Assembly: GCA_020053475.1 (NCBI GenBank)
Contig: JAGVNC010000021.1
Location: forward strand, 1-38,107
Reading direction: 5' to 3'
Length of the DNA stretch: 38,107 bases
From: Candidatus Omnitrophota bacterium
Lineage (GTDB): Bacteria; Omnitrophota; Gorgyraeia; Zapsychrales; Zapsychraceae
Below, in pieces: positions 23,848 to 32,369 of this stretch. The translations under genes and the position numbers were made by a program. Every line of letters begins with the position of its first letter. Within the stretch, counting starts at the first letter, position 1. The notes below the pieces were generated by a model, which did not search any database, was not told the DNA's origin, and was given only the letters and a program-made list of their open reading frames with translations.

Positions 23848-24801
23848 ATGAAGCTCATTATTCAAATACCTTGCCTTAACGAAGAAGAAAGCCTGCCCAA
23901 AACGATTGCCGATTTCCCTAAAAAGATCGCGGGGATCGATCAGATTGAAATATTGATTATTGATGATGGGAGCAAGGACAATACATCCGAAGTGGCCCGC
24001 CGATCTGGCGTCCATCACATTGTCCGCTTGACCAAATCCAAAGGGTTGGCACGGGCTTTTCAAACAGGACTGGATGCCAGCTTAAAGAGAGGCGCGGATA
24101 TTATTGTGAACACTGATGCTGACGGCCAATACAAAGGTGAAGATATCCCCCGATTGGTCCAGCCGATTTTAGAAGGCAAAGCCGATATTGTCATCGGTAA
24201 CCGTGATATTGAAAATGTCCAGCAATTTTCCTGGCTCAAGAAACGCCTCCAACGGTTAGGGACTTGGGTCGTCCGCAATGTTTCCGGTTCCAATATCGCC
24301 GATGCCACGACCGGTTTTCGCGCCTACAATCGGGAAGCGGCGTTACGGCTTAACATTATCTCCGATTACACGTACACGCTGGAAAGCATCATTCAAGCGG
24401 AACACAAAGGACTCGCCATTGGAAATATTACGATTAAAACCAATGAAGTCACACGGCCATCACGGCTATTTAAATCCTCCTTCGAATACATTAAACGCTC
24501 TTTCGTGACCATTATCCGTATTTATGCAATGTTCAATCCGTTCCGGCTTTTCATGCGCCTGGGATGGTGGGCGATTTTCATCGGCATCCTGATAGGTTGT
24601 CGGTTCACATATTATTATTTTTTAGGGCAAGGAGGAGGGAAGATCCAATCCTTGATCTTAGCCGCTGTTTTGTTCTTAAGCGGCCTCTTGTTATTTGTCA
24701 TCGGCTTAGTGGCGGATCTTATTTCGGCAAACCGCCGTTTAGCCGAAGATACATTATTAAGAATTAAAAAGATAGAATTAATGCTCAAAGAAAAAAAATA
24801 A
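23848..24801 (+). CDS. Polyprenyl-phosphate glycosyltransferase, DPM1-like GT2 with C-terminal membrane helices
   Basis: Starts at the ATG with GGGGAG seven bases before it. The GT2 A-fold starts with IIQIPCLNEEESLPKTI, then the nucleotide-binding IDDGSKDNT, the metal motif NTDADGQY, the acceptor-side GNRDIENV, and DATTGFRAYNREAAL. Residues from about 230 carry two hydrophobic segments (WWAIFIGILIGC and LILAAVLFLSGLLLFVIG) followed by a basic tail, as in membrane-bound dolichyl- or undecaprenyl-phosphate sugar transferases. It probably loads a sugar on a lipid carrier for the PMT-type transferase at 28571-29986; that link is inferred. Its stop overlaps the next start (TAATG). Confidence 0.88.
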   Translation: MKLIIQIPCLNEEESLPKTIADFPKKIAGIDQIEILIIDDGSKDNTSEVARRSGVHHIVRLTKSKGLARAFQTGLDASLKRGADIIVNTDADGQYKGEDIPRLVQPILEGKADIVIGNRDIENVQQFSWLKKRLQRLGTWVVRNVSGSNIADATTGFRAYNREAALRLNIISDYTYTLESIIQAEHKGLAIGNITIKTNEVTRPSRLFKSSFEYIKRSFVTIIRIYAMFNPFRLFMRLGWWAIFIGILIGCRFTYYYFLGQGGGKIQSLILAAVLFLSGLLLFVIGLVADLISANRRLAEDTLLRIKKIELMLKEKK

Positions 24802-25928
24802 TGCCTCATCCTGTAACCATGATTGGAACCCTTCCGCCGTTAGTGGCTCTCAGCCCTTACACAAAAGGATTGGTCAGCGAAGTCTCGAAACTTGTGGATG
24901 TCGATTTTTTAGGGTTTCGCCACATTTATCCGTCGTTCTTATTCCCCGGGAAACTTTTGGACCCGACGTCCGTTCCCTTAGCGGAACATAAACATTTGCA
25001 TATAAAAAATGTACTCAATTGGTACAATCCTCTGCAGTGGATTTATGAAGCATTGGCCATCCGCACAAAGATCATCCACGCCCAGTGGTGGAGTTACCCC
25101 TTGGCGCTGATTTATATCACTATCTTGGGGATCAATCGCTTAAGAGGGAATAAAATTGTATTAACTGTTCACAATGTGCGTCCCCACGAATGCAGTTTCT
25201 TTAAACAATTTTTCAATAAAATTATTTTTCATTTGGGGGACATGCTTATCGTTCATACTGAGCAGAATAGAGAAGAACTAACGAAAATTGTTCCGCATAA
25301 AACCATTCGCGTGATTCCCCATGGCATGATCGAACCGGCTAAAGCAGGGATATCAAAAGAACAAGCCAGGAATGCGCTAAAAATCCCGTTACATGACAAG
25401 GTTTTACTTTGTTTTGGCCATATTCGAGATTATAAAGGGGTGGATGTTGCCATCCGCGCTTTAGGGCGCCTTAAAGACAAAGGGATTAAACTTCTCATCG
25501 CCGGTAAATGTTGGGAAGATTGGACGAAATATGAACAATTAATTAATCAATTTTCTTTACAAGACTCTGTCATCAAATACATCGATTATATTCCTTCGGA
25601 TTCAACCGAAACATTCTTTACCGCGGCCGACCTAGTTTTGCTTCCTTACCGGCACTTTGACGCCCAAAGTGGAGTGGGGTCGTTAGTTTTATCTTTTGAC
25701 ATTCCTATGATTGTTTCACAGACCGGAGGATTGCCTAACTACGTTGAAGATCCGCATTGTGTCATTAGGCCCGATGACGACAAGGATTTGGCGACAAAAA
25801 TCGAACAGATTTTATCCGATGAGCGTCTTTACAAGAAACTTCAACAGGATATCATTACTAAAAAAGCATCTCTTAGTTGGAAAAACATAGCGCAACAAAC
25901 CTGTCAAATTTATCAAAGTTTATGTTAA
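24801..25928 (+). CDS. GT-B glycosyltransferase (GT4-like)
   Basis: 375 residues with two Rossmann-like halves. The C-terminal half has the donor-site pattern of GT4 enzymes: LLCFGHIRDYKGVDVAIRAL, KLLIAGKCWED, DLVLLPYRHFDAQSGVGSLVLS and IPMIVSQTGGLPNYVED. The N-terminal half includes KIVLTVHNVRPHE and VIPHGM. There is no membrane helix long enough to be certain; ALIYITILGI near 110 could be peripheral. The sugar donor is not predictable. It is translationally coupled to the preceding gene. Confidence 0.85.
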   Translation: MPHPVTMIGTLPPLVALSPYTKGLVSEVSKLVDVDFLGFRHIYPSFLFPGKLLDPTSVPLAEHKHLHIKNVLNWYNPLQWIYEALAIRTKIIHAQWWSYPLALIYITILGINRLRGNKIVLTVHNVRPHECSFFKQFFNKIIFHLGDMLIVHTEQNREELTKIVPHKTIRVIPHGMIEPAKAGISKEQARNALKIPLHDKVLLCFGHIRDYKGVDVAIRALGRLKDKGIKLLIAGKCWEDWTKYEQLINQFSLQDSVIKYIDYIPSDSTETFFTAADLVLLPYRHFDAQSGVGSLVLSFDIPMIVSQTGGLPNYVEDPHCVIRPDDDKDLATKIEQILSDERLYKKLQQDIITKKASLSWKNIAQQTCQIYQSLC

Positions 25929-26899
25929 CCGCCAAAAACATTTGGAGAGCAACGCAATATTTACTAGCCGTATTCTTTATCGTTCTCATCGTCCTTTATT
26001 TTATAGAAAACCAAGAGAATATCCGTCTACTGGCTAAATTAAAGTTATGGCATAGTCTCGTCTTAATCGCCTTGATATGGGTTGTGTTAATCCTGAATGC
26101 CTATAAGGCTTTTTTAATCCTTAAAAGCATGGGATTGGCCAACTGTTCGTTTTTCCCCTGGTTCAAAATTTTTGCCGTTGCCAATTTAGTCAATTTACAT
26201 ATCACCCAAGGATCCATGGTCACCCGCAGCCTCATTTTGAAAAAACACTATGGATTCCCTTATACGCAATCTATCAGTGCTTTCACTTTTATGACATGGA
26301 TAGAAAATATCTTTTCAATGACACTTTCTATTTTCATCCTGACTTTTTTTAATTTTCAATTTCCTGCGACGAAACCCTATTTCCTGGGAATCCTCATCAT
26401 CCTAGATTTTCTGCTGATCATCAGCCCTTGGCTTATCAAAATGTTCACAAACTCTTTTAAAACAGCCCGCGCAAAATTCTTGTGGGCCCGAGAAAAAATA
26501 AACTTGCTACTTAAGGCTATCGCCTACAACATCAAGAATTTTTCTTTATTGATTCCCTTGTTTTCTTTAACCATTTTAACCTTTATTCTTAGTATGTTAA
26601 CTGTCTACATCTGCTTTTTGGCCCTGGGGAATCCTATCTCTTTACCGGTCCTTTATATTTATACCTTTGTCTTGATCGCTACACGAATTGTCAACATCTT
26701 GCCTGGCAATTTTGGACTTTCGGAAATTATTTGCGGATTTTTTTCCCAAGCATTGGGAGAAAGTTTTGGCAATGGAGTTATTGTCGCCGGGGTGTTAAGG
26801 ATTATGGGATATGTCGCCAGTATTCTTCTAGGCATCGTCTTTACCAAATCACTTTGGCCTCCCAAGAATTTCGCTTCAACGAATACAAACGGGCAATGA
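25922..26899 (+). CDS. Lysylphosphatidylglycerol synthase/AglD-type integral membrane protein
   Basis: 325 residues, strongly hydrophobic, with about eight transmembrane helices (LLAVFFIVLIVLYFI, LVLIALIWVVLIL, FSMTLSIFILTFF, FLGILIILDFLLII, LIPLFSLTILTFIL and more). The family signature is the late loop ATRIVNILPGNFGLSEII, characteristic of UPF0104/LPG_synthase_TM proteins, which are common in glycan clusters and are thought to move or modify lipid-linked substrates. The ATG at 25922 is chosen because the frame upstream lies inside the previous gene. The stop overlaps the next start (ATGA). Confidence 0.82.
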   Translation: MLTAKNIWRATQYLLAVFFIVLIVLYFIENQENIRLLAKLKLWHSLVLIALIWVVLILNAYKAFLILKSMGLANCSFFPWFKIFAVANLVNLHITQGSMVTRSLILKKHYGFPYTQSISAFTFMTWIENIFSMTLSIFILTFFNFQFPATKPYFLGILIILDFLLIISPWLIKMFTNSFKTARAKFLWAREKINLLLKAIAYNIKNFSLLIPLFSLTILTFILSMLTVYICFLALGNPISLPVLYIYTFVLIATRIVNILPGNFGLSEIICGFFSQALGESFGNGVIVAGVLRIMGYVASILLGIVFTKSLWPPKNFASTNTNGQ

Positions 26900-27768
26900 G
26901 CACAGAAAAATTAACTTATTTTATTGTTATCCACTGGCGAAATTCCGATGATACCATCGCCTGCTTAGAATCGCTTCGTCAATTATCTTCTCCATGCGTA
27001 AAAGTTATTTTGGTTAATAACGGCCCCCCGGAGACGGTCTTCGAGTCTTATGCCCCAAAGCTCACCATAACCATTATTCAGAATCAAGATAATCTTGGAT
27101 TTGCCAAAGCGAATAATCAGGGGATTGATCAAGCCTTACAGCAAGGGGCTGAATACATTTGTCTCTTGAACAATGATACTCTTGTTGATAAAGATTTTCT
27201 ACAACCGCTTATTCATCACTGCAAAACGCACCCTCGAACGATAGTCAGCCCAGCCATCTATCGCTTCCCTTCTCATCAACTGGAGAGCGTAGGGGGAGCA
27301 ATAATCCCATGGTTAGGGATAACAAGATTATTGAAGACGATTTCTCGGACATCCCCGGATTATCTTAGTGGAGCCTGTATCTTTGCTAAGGCCGAAGCCT
27401 TTAAAGAAATAGGGAGGTTAGATGAATCTTTTTTTTGTTACTATGAAGACCTAGATTGGTGCCAGCGGGCTAAGGCCAAAGGATTCTATTTAGCGGTTGT
27501 TCCCGAGAGCCATATCTGGCATAAAACGTCAGCCAGCACCAAGGAAGGAAGGGGCTGGGGGGCACTAAAATTTTATTATATGGCCAGGAACAACCTATTG
27601 TTCGCCCGGAAACATCTTAAAGGATTTTCCATGTATCAATGGATATGCTCTTATTTGATCGCGGGAAGCAATCTTCACTTGATACAAAATTGCCGCAACT
27701 TAACGTCTTTACGCATGCACACGATAGGGATCTGGCATGGGGTCGGAGGAAAACATGGGCCCTTTTAA
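26896..27768 (+). CDS. GT2 glycosyltransferase, rhamnosyltransferase-like (WbbL type)
   Basis: 290 residues from the ATG that overlaps the previous stop. Motifs: TYFIVIHWRNSDDTIACLESL, ILVNNG, NLGFAKANNQGID, LLNNDTLVD (metal-binding acidic pair replaced by Asn-Asp as in this subfamily), and LSGACIFAKAEAF-EIGRLDESFFCYYEDLDWCQRAKAKG with the catalytic ED. This is the layout of WbbL-like rhamnosyltransferases, which fits the rmlA/rmlB genes upstream, although the sugar cannot be proven. The C-terminus is amphipathic. The last four bases overlap the convergent gene. Confidence 0.85.
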   Translation: MSTEKLTYFIVIHWRNSDDTIACLESLRQLSSPCVKVILVNNGPPETVFESYAPKLTITIIQNQDNLGFAKANNQGIDQALQQGAEYICLLNNDTLVDKDFLQPLIHHCKTHPRTIVSPAIYRFPSHQLESVGGAIIPWLGITRLLKTISRTSPDYLSGACIFAKAEAFKEIGRLDESFFCYYEDLDWCQRAKAKGFYLAVVPESHIWHKTSASTKEGRGWGALKFYYMARNNLLFARKHLKGFSMYQWICSYLIAGSNLHLIQNCRNLTSLRMHTIGIWHGVGGKHGPF

Positions 27769-28544
27769 GCCTTATGATCCTTGGGCTTGATCCCTATCCG
27801 CGCCCCATAATCAATGCGGGTTAATAACATCGATATATCGTTGTGTCGGAAATACTCATCGACGGCTTGTTTTTGCCCCTCCCAATGGCCGTAATCATCG
27901 ACGATAAGAACGCCCAGGGCGGTTAACCGCGGAAAAAGATGCGTCAATTCATGCAAAGTGGAACGATACCAATCTGTATCTAAGCGTAACAAGGCGATTT
28001 TATCCGGGAGTGTTTGGGAAAGAGTTTCTTCAACCTTCCCCTGGACAAAAATTAAATTCTCCTTCGGATAACCCGTAGCCAAAAGGTTGGAACGGACATC
28101 TGACAAAGAAGCATAACACCACAAATTCTGCGCGCTCTTCTGGGACCGCTGCCAACGGAATATCGCTTTTCTCCGGAACCAAGAAACGGTATCCCGGTCA
28201 GAGGGCTCAACCATTCCCTGAAAAGTATCATAAAGGTAAATTTTTCTGTGCGTTTGCCCCAATTGTTGCAGTGTGTAGGCCATATTCATAGCGCTCCCTC
28301 CCCGCCAAACACCACATTCGACAAAATCACCCGAGATATCCGCTTTACACACATATTCAATGGCCTGATTTAAAGCATACATACGGTAAAGATTGGTCAT
28401 CGTATAAGGCTGGCACAGCCTATAAACTTTCATGAAATCAGCGGACATGGAGGGCTCAAATAATTGCGGGAAATGGCTGGCAATTTTGTATTTTAAATAG
28501 TTGATGAAATATTCCTTCATTCGGCCGATTTCATTTTGAGGCAT
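27765..28544 (-). CDS. TylF/MycF-type O-methyltransferase
   Basis: This 259-residue protein resembles the macrocin O-methyltransferase family, SAM- and metal-dependent enzymes that methylate sugar hydroxyls. Seen in sequence: MTNLYRMYALNQAIEYV, the SAM motif GDFVECGVWRGGSAMNMA, LYDTFQGM, LLRLDTDWYRST with the metal-binding aspartates, LGVLIVDDYGHWEGQKQAVDEYF and the IDYGARIGIKP end. In a glycan cluster it most likely methylates a sugar of the surface polymer. It converges on the preceding GT2 gene. No strong SD is seen; a second Met eight codons in is an alternative start. Confidence 0.87.
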   Translation of the reverse strand: MPQNEIGRMKEYFINYLKYKIASHFPQLFEPSMSADFMKVYRLCQPYTMTNLYRMYALNQAIEYVCKADISGDFVECGVWRGGSAMNMAYTLQQLGQTHRKIYLYDTFQGMVEPSDRDTVSWFRRKAIFRWQRSQKSAQNLWCYASLSDVRSNLLATGYPKENLIFVQGKVEETLSQTLPDKIALLRLDTDWYRSTLHELTHLFPRLTALGVLIVDDYGHWEGQKQAVDEYFRHNDISMLLTRIDYGARIGIKPKDHKA

Positions 28545-28570
28545 AAGAACCTGTTAATTTAGAAAAAGTT

Positions 28571-29986
28571 TTAAAAATAGCAAAAATCATTTAGATAGCT
28601 CATCAGCATATTGATGTTGAGCGTGCGAAAAACCGTGTAGATGAGCATTCCATACAGCAAAATTTTCCATAGAATTCTTTTCGATAGTGTTTCTTCTTGC
28701 AAAGCCCGCTCATACAAGTCCTTCCACACATTCACTCCCAAAATCAATAAAAACGGAATTGCCGATAAGATGTAGCGTGATTGGTAGTTGCCCCAGGCGA
28801 TAAAAAAAACCAAAATCAAACCGGCCGTAAGACGAATGAAAGGCATTTCCTTCGATTCTCGGGGACGGGGAAACAACAACGCAAAAAACGCGAAAAGATA
28901 AATCAGTGAATATTCAATCAGCCGCCCGATATAAAACCAAGGAGGTTGGTCGGCAAAAAGTCCCATCATCCAGGAATGCGAGGGGATAAACCCGAATTGC
29001 AAACTATGCCTAATCTGGCCGCTGACTAAAAAAACCAAAAAGGTTAGGAATCCAATCTTTATCAAGCTCCGGTAGCGGGGGGACAGTTGATGGGCTTGAC
29101 TGTCTCTGGCGATCTTCCTTAATAATAAGATAATCGCTGTTGTAAACAAAATCAGCGCCAGCAGCAACGGCCATCGTTCTTTCAATAGATTTATTTTCGA
29201 GGCAATTTCGACATGCAAAATTGATTGAACTCCCAAGGCATGGCTGCCATAGACCCCAATATTCCATAAAATCCAAGGCACAAGCATCAGCGCTGGGAGG
29301 ATTAAGCTAAAAAGGAACGCCCTGGAGCGATATAAATCCTTGCGATAGAGAAACGCATAAAGCGCAAAGGCCACGGTAATCAAGATGCCTGTATATTTCG
29401 TATTAGCGGCGCATCCGCTGACGATACCGCTGAAAATAATCAGAACATCATTGCGTGATTTTATCCCACTAATAAACAAAACAGCAGCGAGCAATGTAAA
29501 AAACGCAATCGGGGTATCCATCCACACTTTTTGGGAACAAATAATATTGACAGGATCTAACCACAAGAAAATGGCTGCTCCCATCCCAACGAGAGGGCCG
29601 GCGACCAATGAGCCTAAACAATAAATTAAGGGGATCATCAAAACCCCTAAAAATAACGATACATATCCTGCCGAGGCAATATTGACTCCAAACAGTTGCA
29701 TTGAAAAGGCGATGAGCCACGTAAAAAGGGGAGGGTGCTTAAATAATGGTTGAGTAAAATATTCCGGGAGGGGACGGCCTTGGGCCATCAGCTTATTCGC
29801 GTAAGGGATGGTGTTGTAATCGGCAATATCATCGTTGACTTGCCGGCCGAGAGTGTAGTAAACAAATTCGTCGATCGAACGTTTTTCGCTATGCTTGAAA
29901 TTCTCCCAACGAATAAAAAACGCTGAGGCACTTAAAGTTCCCAGCGTTAGGACAATCAGGATCCGTTTAGCGGCAGGGCCTATCAT
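28571..29986 (-). CDS. PMT/ArnT-type membrane glycosyltransferase (GT-C fold)
   Basis: About 471 residues with a dozen or so predicted membrane helices. The N-terminal part after the first helix has SIDEFVYYTLGRQ, with the catalytic acidic pair of GT-C enzymes in the first periplasmic loop, then FKHPPLFTWLIAF and a DPVNIICSQKVWMDTPIAFF segment typical of the dolichyl-phosphate-mannosyltransferase/PMT_2 family. Such enzymes use a lipid-linked sugar, and the GT2 at 23848-24801 could make it. The ATG at 29986 lies one base after the pfk stop; the alternative TTG at 30016 lies inside pfk. Confidence 0.82.
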   Translation of the reverse strand: MIGPAAKRILIVLTLGTLSASAFFIRWENFKHSEKRSIDEFVYYTLGRQVNDDIADYNTIPYANKLMAQGRPLPEYFTQPLFKHPPLFTWLIAFSMQLFGVNIASAGYVSLFLGVLMIPLIYCLGSLVAGPLVGMGAAIFLWLDPVNIICSQKVWMDTPIAFFTLLAAVLFISGIKSRNDVLIIFSGIVSGCAANTKYTGILITVAFALYAFLYRKDLYRSRAFLFSLILPALMLVPWILWNIGVYGSHALGVQSILHVEIASKINLLKERWPLLLALILFTTAIILLLRKIARDSQAHQLSPRYRSLIKIGFLTFLVFLVSGQIRHSLQFGFIPSHSWMMGLFADQPPWFYIGRLIEYSLIYLFAFFALLFPRPRESKEMPFIRLTAGLILVFFIAWGNYQSRYILSAIPFLLILGVNVWKDLYERALQEETLSKRILWKILLYGMLIYTVFRTLNINMLMSYLNDFCYF

Positions 29987-29987
29987 G

Positions 29988-31193
29988 TTATAGGTGGCGA
30001 GGAATAGGGCCCTCAACCTTTTCCAGTTTTAATTTGCTGGCTGTGGGTTGGCGGCCGAATGAAACCCCTAAACTTTCATAAAAGGCTACCATGTTCAAAT
30101 CGACATGACGTTGCACAATGGCCTTGGTTGTTTCCATGTAGAGGATTTTTTGCCCATCAACGCCAACGACCGTGACGCCCGTCAGGCCATTTTCTAAAAG
30201 AACGACGGCGGCGGCCCCGGCTTCTTTGCCAAAATTTACATCATAGGCCGAGGAATGGCCGCTGCGCACCAAATGGCCGGGAGAAACGACACGGACCTCA
30301 GGCCCTTCATACAATCCCTTCACATACAAATTTTCTTTTTTCATAAATTCGACAATCGAAGGGTCTGCCTTAAAACGCTTACTGAGCTGAGTAGCGACAT
30401 ATTTTCCGGCCCCGGCCAACCGTTTGTGCCCAAACGCGTCGAGGGGAGCGGCGTCATCCACAATTTCAGCGCCACTGGCATCGCGCAATCCTTCCGCAAC
30501 AATAATCAAACACGTACCGGCTTTCACGTCGCTATTCGACACTCGACGGATAAAAGCTGTTTTAATATGTTGATACAAAACGTCGAAATCGACAGGAACT
30601 TCCGGGATGATGACGGCATCCGCATCGGCCGCGATCCCGGCACGAAACGCCGTATGGCCGGCATAGCGGCCAAACACTTCCATGACAATGATGCGGTTGT
30701 GCGAACGGCCGGTGGTTTTGATCTCCTCGGAAAACGTAGCGATGCGGTTAATCGTTGAGTCGCCCCCGACAGAATATGTTTGGAGATCCAAGTCCATGGT
30801 TTTAGGGGCGTGAATGCATTTAATCCCATATTGGCTTAAATCCACCATGACATTCCCTGTATCATCGCCGCCGCTAATCACCAACCCGTCGATCTTGAAT
30901 TTTTCCAATCCTTTTTTGATTCGCTCATATTTTTGCGGGTCTTCGATCTTCTTGATTTTCACCCGGGAGTGTCCTGCTTCTGAACCGGCCAAATTCGAAT
31001 TCACGGAATCAACGCGTTCCGGCGTCAACTCAACCAATTTGTCAAAATCGATCAAGTTGTACAATCCGGCATAGCCGCTGGGGATCATATAGCTTTTAAT
31101 ACCGAGCTGCCGGGCCATTTGGGCAGCGCCTTTGACAACCGCATTTAATCCGCCGCAATCGCCCCCACTGGTAATAATACCAATCCTTTTCAT
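29988..31193 (-). CDS. pfp: Phosphofructokinase, pyrophosphate-dependent type
   Basis: 401 residues: ITSGGDCGGLNAVVKG at the N-terminus, VISGGDDTGNVMV, the catalytic PKTMDLDLQTYSVGGDSTINRI, MEVFGRYAGHTAF, ADAVIIPEVPVD, and a C-terminal substrate half. Two diagnostic positions indicate phosphoryl donor: Asp111 in GGDD (Gly104 in E. coli ATP-PfkA) and Lys131 in PKT (Gly124 in PfkA), 20 residues apart as in E. coli. That combination is the mark of PPi-dependent enzymes, which run reversibly. Thr132, Asp134 and Asp136 of the TxDxD motif are kept although the usual Asn is Leu. GGGAG lies before the ATG at 31193. It is the first gene of the minus-strand block. Confidence 0.92.
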   Translation of the reverse strand: MKRIGIITSGGDCGGLNAVVKGAAQMARQLGIKSYMIPSGYAGLYNLIDFDKLVELTPERVDSVNSNLAGSEAGHSRVKIKKIEDPQKYERIKKGLEKFKIDGLVISGGDDTGNVMVDLSQYGIKCIHAPKTMDLDLQTYSVGGDSTINRIATFSEEIKTTGRSHNRIIVMEVFGRYAGHTAFRAGIAADADAVIIPEVPVDFDVLYQHIKTAFIRRVSNSDVKAGTCLIIVAEGLRDASGAEIVDDAAPLDAFGHKRLAGAGKYVATQLSKRFKADPSIVEFMKKENLYVKGLYEGPEVRVVSPGHLVRSGHSSAYDVNFGKEAGAAAVVLLENGLTGVTVVGVDGQKILYMETTKAIVQRHVDLNMVAFYESLGVSFGRQPTASKLKLEKVEGPIPRHL

Positions 31194-31343
31194 CAATGCT
31201 CCCTTTAAAAATCGTAAATGGTAAAATGTCTACCTACATAAGATGAAATTCCGTTATCATCTATAAGAAATGTACGTTAGCATAGAAAAGAATAAAAATC
31301 AAACCGAAAATCATCTGTTTGGGCAAAAGAATCCTCATCTTGC

Positions 31344-31373
31344 TTGACACTCTCCACTGAACCATTCTATACT
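31344..31373 (+). promoter_or_regulatory. Promoter of the pilin-like gene
   Basis: A consensus TTGACA (31344-31349) and TATACT (31368-31373) with an 18-base spacer, 26 bases before the start codon. This is among the best promoter matches of the window. The remaining 31197-31343 between the divergent pfp and pilin genes shows no gene. Confidence 0.8.
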
Positions 31374-31399
31374 TGGGATAGCTTGTTCAAAGGACAAAA

Positions 31400-31903
31400 A
31401 TGAGAATTAAAACCAAAAAGGCAATGACATTGCTCGAAATTACGACCGTTGTCGTTATTCTGGGAACCATGGCCGCCTTAGCCTTCCCTAGATATCAAAT
31501 CATATTAGAGAAATTCAAAGCGCAGGAGCAAGTGCATCTCATGTTAGCCATCATGGTAGCGCAAAAACAGTATTATCTTGATTATATTGATCCTGTGGAT
31601 CATCATCATAAATACCCTCTTTTTTTTACCGACTTAGACATCGGTATTGGGTCCTCACTAAATTTCGCTGCACCACTTTTGGGTTGCGGCGCAACGGGCG
31701 GACTGGGAGGTAATTGCCAGTCTGGTTTTGCTACCAATTTCCCTTCCTGCTCCGCAGGGCTTCAACCTTATCTAGTCCGAGTGAAAAGAATCAATTTTAC
31801 CCCGGACTATTATCTCTATGCCCATGAAAATGGGACTATTTGGTGTAAGCCCGTTAGTGGGGCATGCCCTGGAATATGCCCTAAATTGGGCTTTAAATAC
31901 TAA
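31400..31903 (+). CDS. Type IV pilin/pseudopilin-like protein with an unusual cleavage site
   Basis: 167 residues. A basic leader (MRIKTKKA) is followed by the class III signal MTLLEITTVVVILGTMAALAF, a hydrophobic N-terminal helix with Glu at +5, as needed for pilin assembly. The residue before the cleavage point is Ala rather than the usual Gly, which prepilin peptidase sometimes accepts. The C-terminal half has a central helix and a Cys-rich region (GCGATGG, GNCQSG, SCSAG, WCKPVSGACPGICP), eventually giving disulfides and a globular head. AAGGA precedes the ATG by five bases. It may be a minor pilin or a secretion pseudopilin. No other pilus gene is in the window, so orphan expression is likely, possibly linked to the c-di-GMP-controlled gene downstream. 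Confidence 0.8.
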   Translation: MRIKTKKAMTLLEITTVVVILGTMAALAFPRYQIILEKFKAQEQVHLMLAIMVAQKQYYLDYIDPVDHHHKYPLFFTDLDIGIGSSLNFAAPLLGCGATGGLGGNCQSGFATNFPSCSAGLQPYLVRVKRINFTPDYYLYAHENGTIWCKPVSGACPGICPKLGFKY

Positions 31904-32151
31904 AATAGTGCAATTCCCCGCATAAAAGCCTTAAATCTTCCTCAAGATTGTTTTCCCCAAAAAAGAGCTGTTTTAAGAAAACGCTACTATTTTTCGGATC
32001 TTAAGGCACAAAAAATCTTCCATCTATCAAACACCTAAATTTATATAAATTGTTTACTCCCAATGACTTAAAAATAAGTGCTGGCAAAAAAGTGCCGTGC
32101 TGATAAAAGACCCCTAACCCCAAATTTTCTTAAAATAGGCCGCCTGCTCAT
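31904..32151. other. Gene-free region after the pilin-like gene
   Basis: AT-rich DNA with no convincing ORF. Weak hairpins such as GTTTT-AAG-AAAAC and GGCA-AAAAAG-TGCC are present, but no strong terminator. It ends at the promoter of the riboswitch transcript. Confidence 0.5.
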
Positions 32152-32180
32152 TTGTGTATAGATTATTCTTCGTTTATACT
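32152..32180 (+). promoter_or_regulatory. Promoter of the riboswitch-subtilase transcript
   Basis: TTGTGT (32152-32157), a 17-base spacer and TATACT (32175-32180). The predicted start near 32187 precedes the aptamer by about 15 bases, as expected for a leader that begins with a riboswitch. Confidence 0.65.
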
Positions 32181-32202
32181 TAAGGTAGTTCTTTGAAGAT
32201 AG

Positions 32203-32293
32203 AGCGTTTTGACGAAAAGGCTAACTCCGAGCAATCGGAGGGCGCAAAGTCAACGGGTCCTAAAATTGGGATAGCCAGACTACCGAATCAAGC
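32203..32293 (+). ncRNA. Cyclic-di-GMP-I (GEMM-I) riboswitch aptamer
   Basis: The conserved core is found in order. GGCTAAC (32219-32225) carries the ligand G at 32219 (Vc2 G20). Stem CTCCGA/TCGGAG (32225-32230/32235-32240) is capped by a GCAA GNRA tetraloop. GCGCAAAGTC (32242-32251) carries the intercalating A at 32246 (Vc2 A47). The second helix GGGTCC...GGGATAGCC (32255-32276) has the bulged tetraloop-receptor side, and CTACCGAA (32280-32287) carries the second ligand C at 32283 (Vc2 C92). The flanks TTTTGA (32207-32212) and TCAAG can close P1. G at the G20 position argues for c-di-GMP rather than the A20 cGAMP subtype. Assigned by manual alignment to the Vibrio Vc2 aptamer; not run through a covariance model. 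Confidence 0.88.
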
Positions 32294-32310
32294 ACAGGCA
32301 TTTGATCATC

Positions 32311-32345
32311 AAGCCTATTCCCAATTCGGAATAGGCTTTTTTATT
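32311..32345 (+). terminator. Terminator serving as the riboswitch expression platform
   Basis: AAGCCTATTCC (32311-32321), loop CAATTC, GGAATAGGCTT (32328-32338), running into TTTTTTATT. It lies 18 bases after the aptamer and 25 bases before the first start codon. The eight bases TCCCAATT (32319-32326) of its left arm and loop are exactly complementary to AATTGGGA (32264-32271) in the aptamer helix, a ready-made antiterminator. If the ligand holds the aptamer, the terminator would form, so an OFF switch is predicted. Confidence 0.82.
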
Positions 32346-32369
32346 ATTCGACCTGAAAAGGGAAAAAAC

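Noticed and set aside
30255-30758. A 167-codon plus-strand ORF
   Set aside because: Antisense to the well-supported phosphofructokinase gene; no family pattern.
32203-32293. 3',3'-cGAMP (GEMM-Ib) variant of the riboswitch
   Set aside because: Manual alignment to Vc2 puts G, not A, at the G20 position, which favours c-di-GMP. Binding data could still change this.
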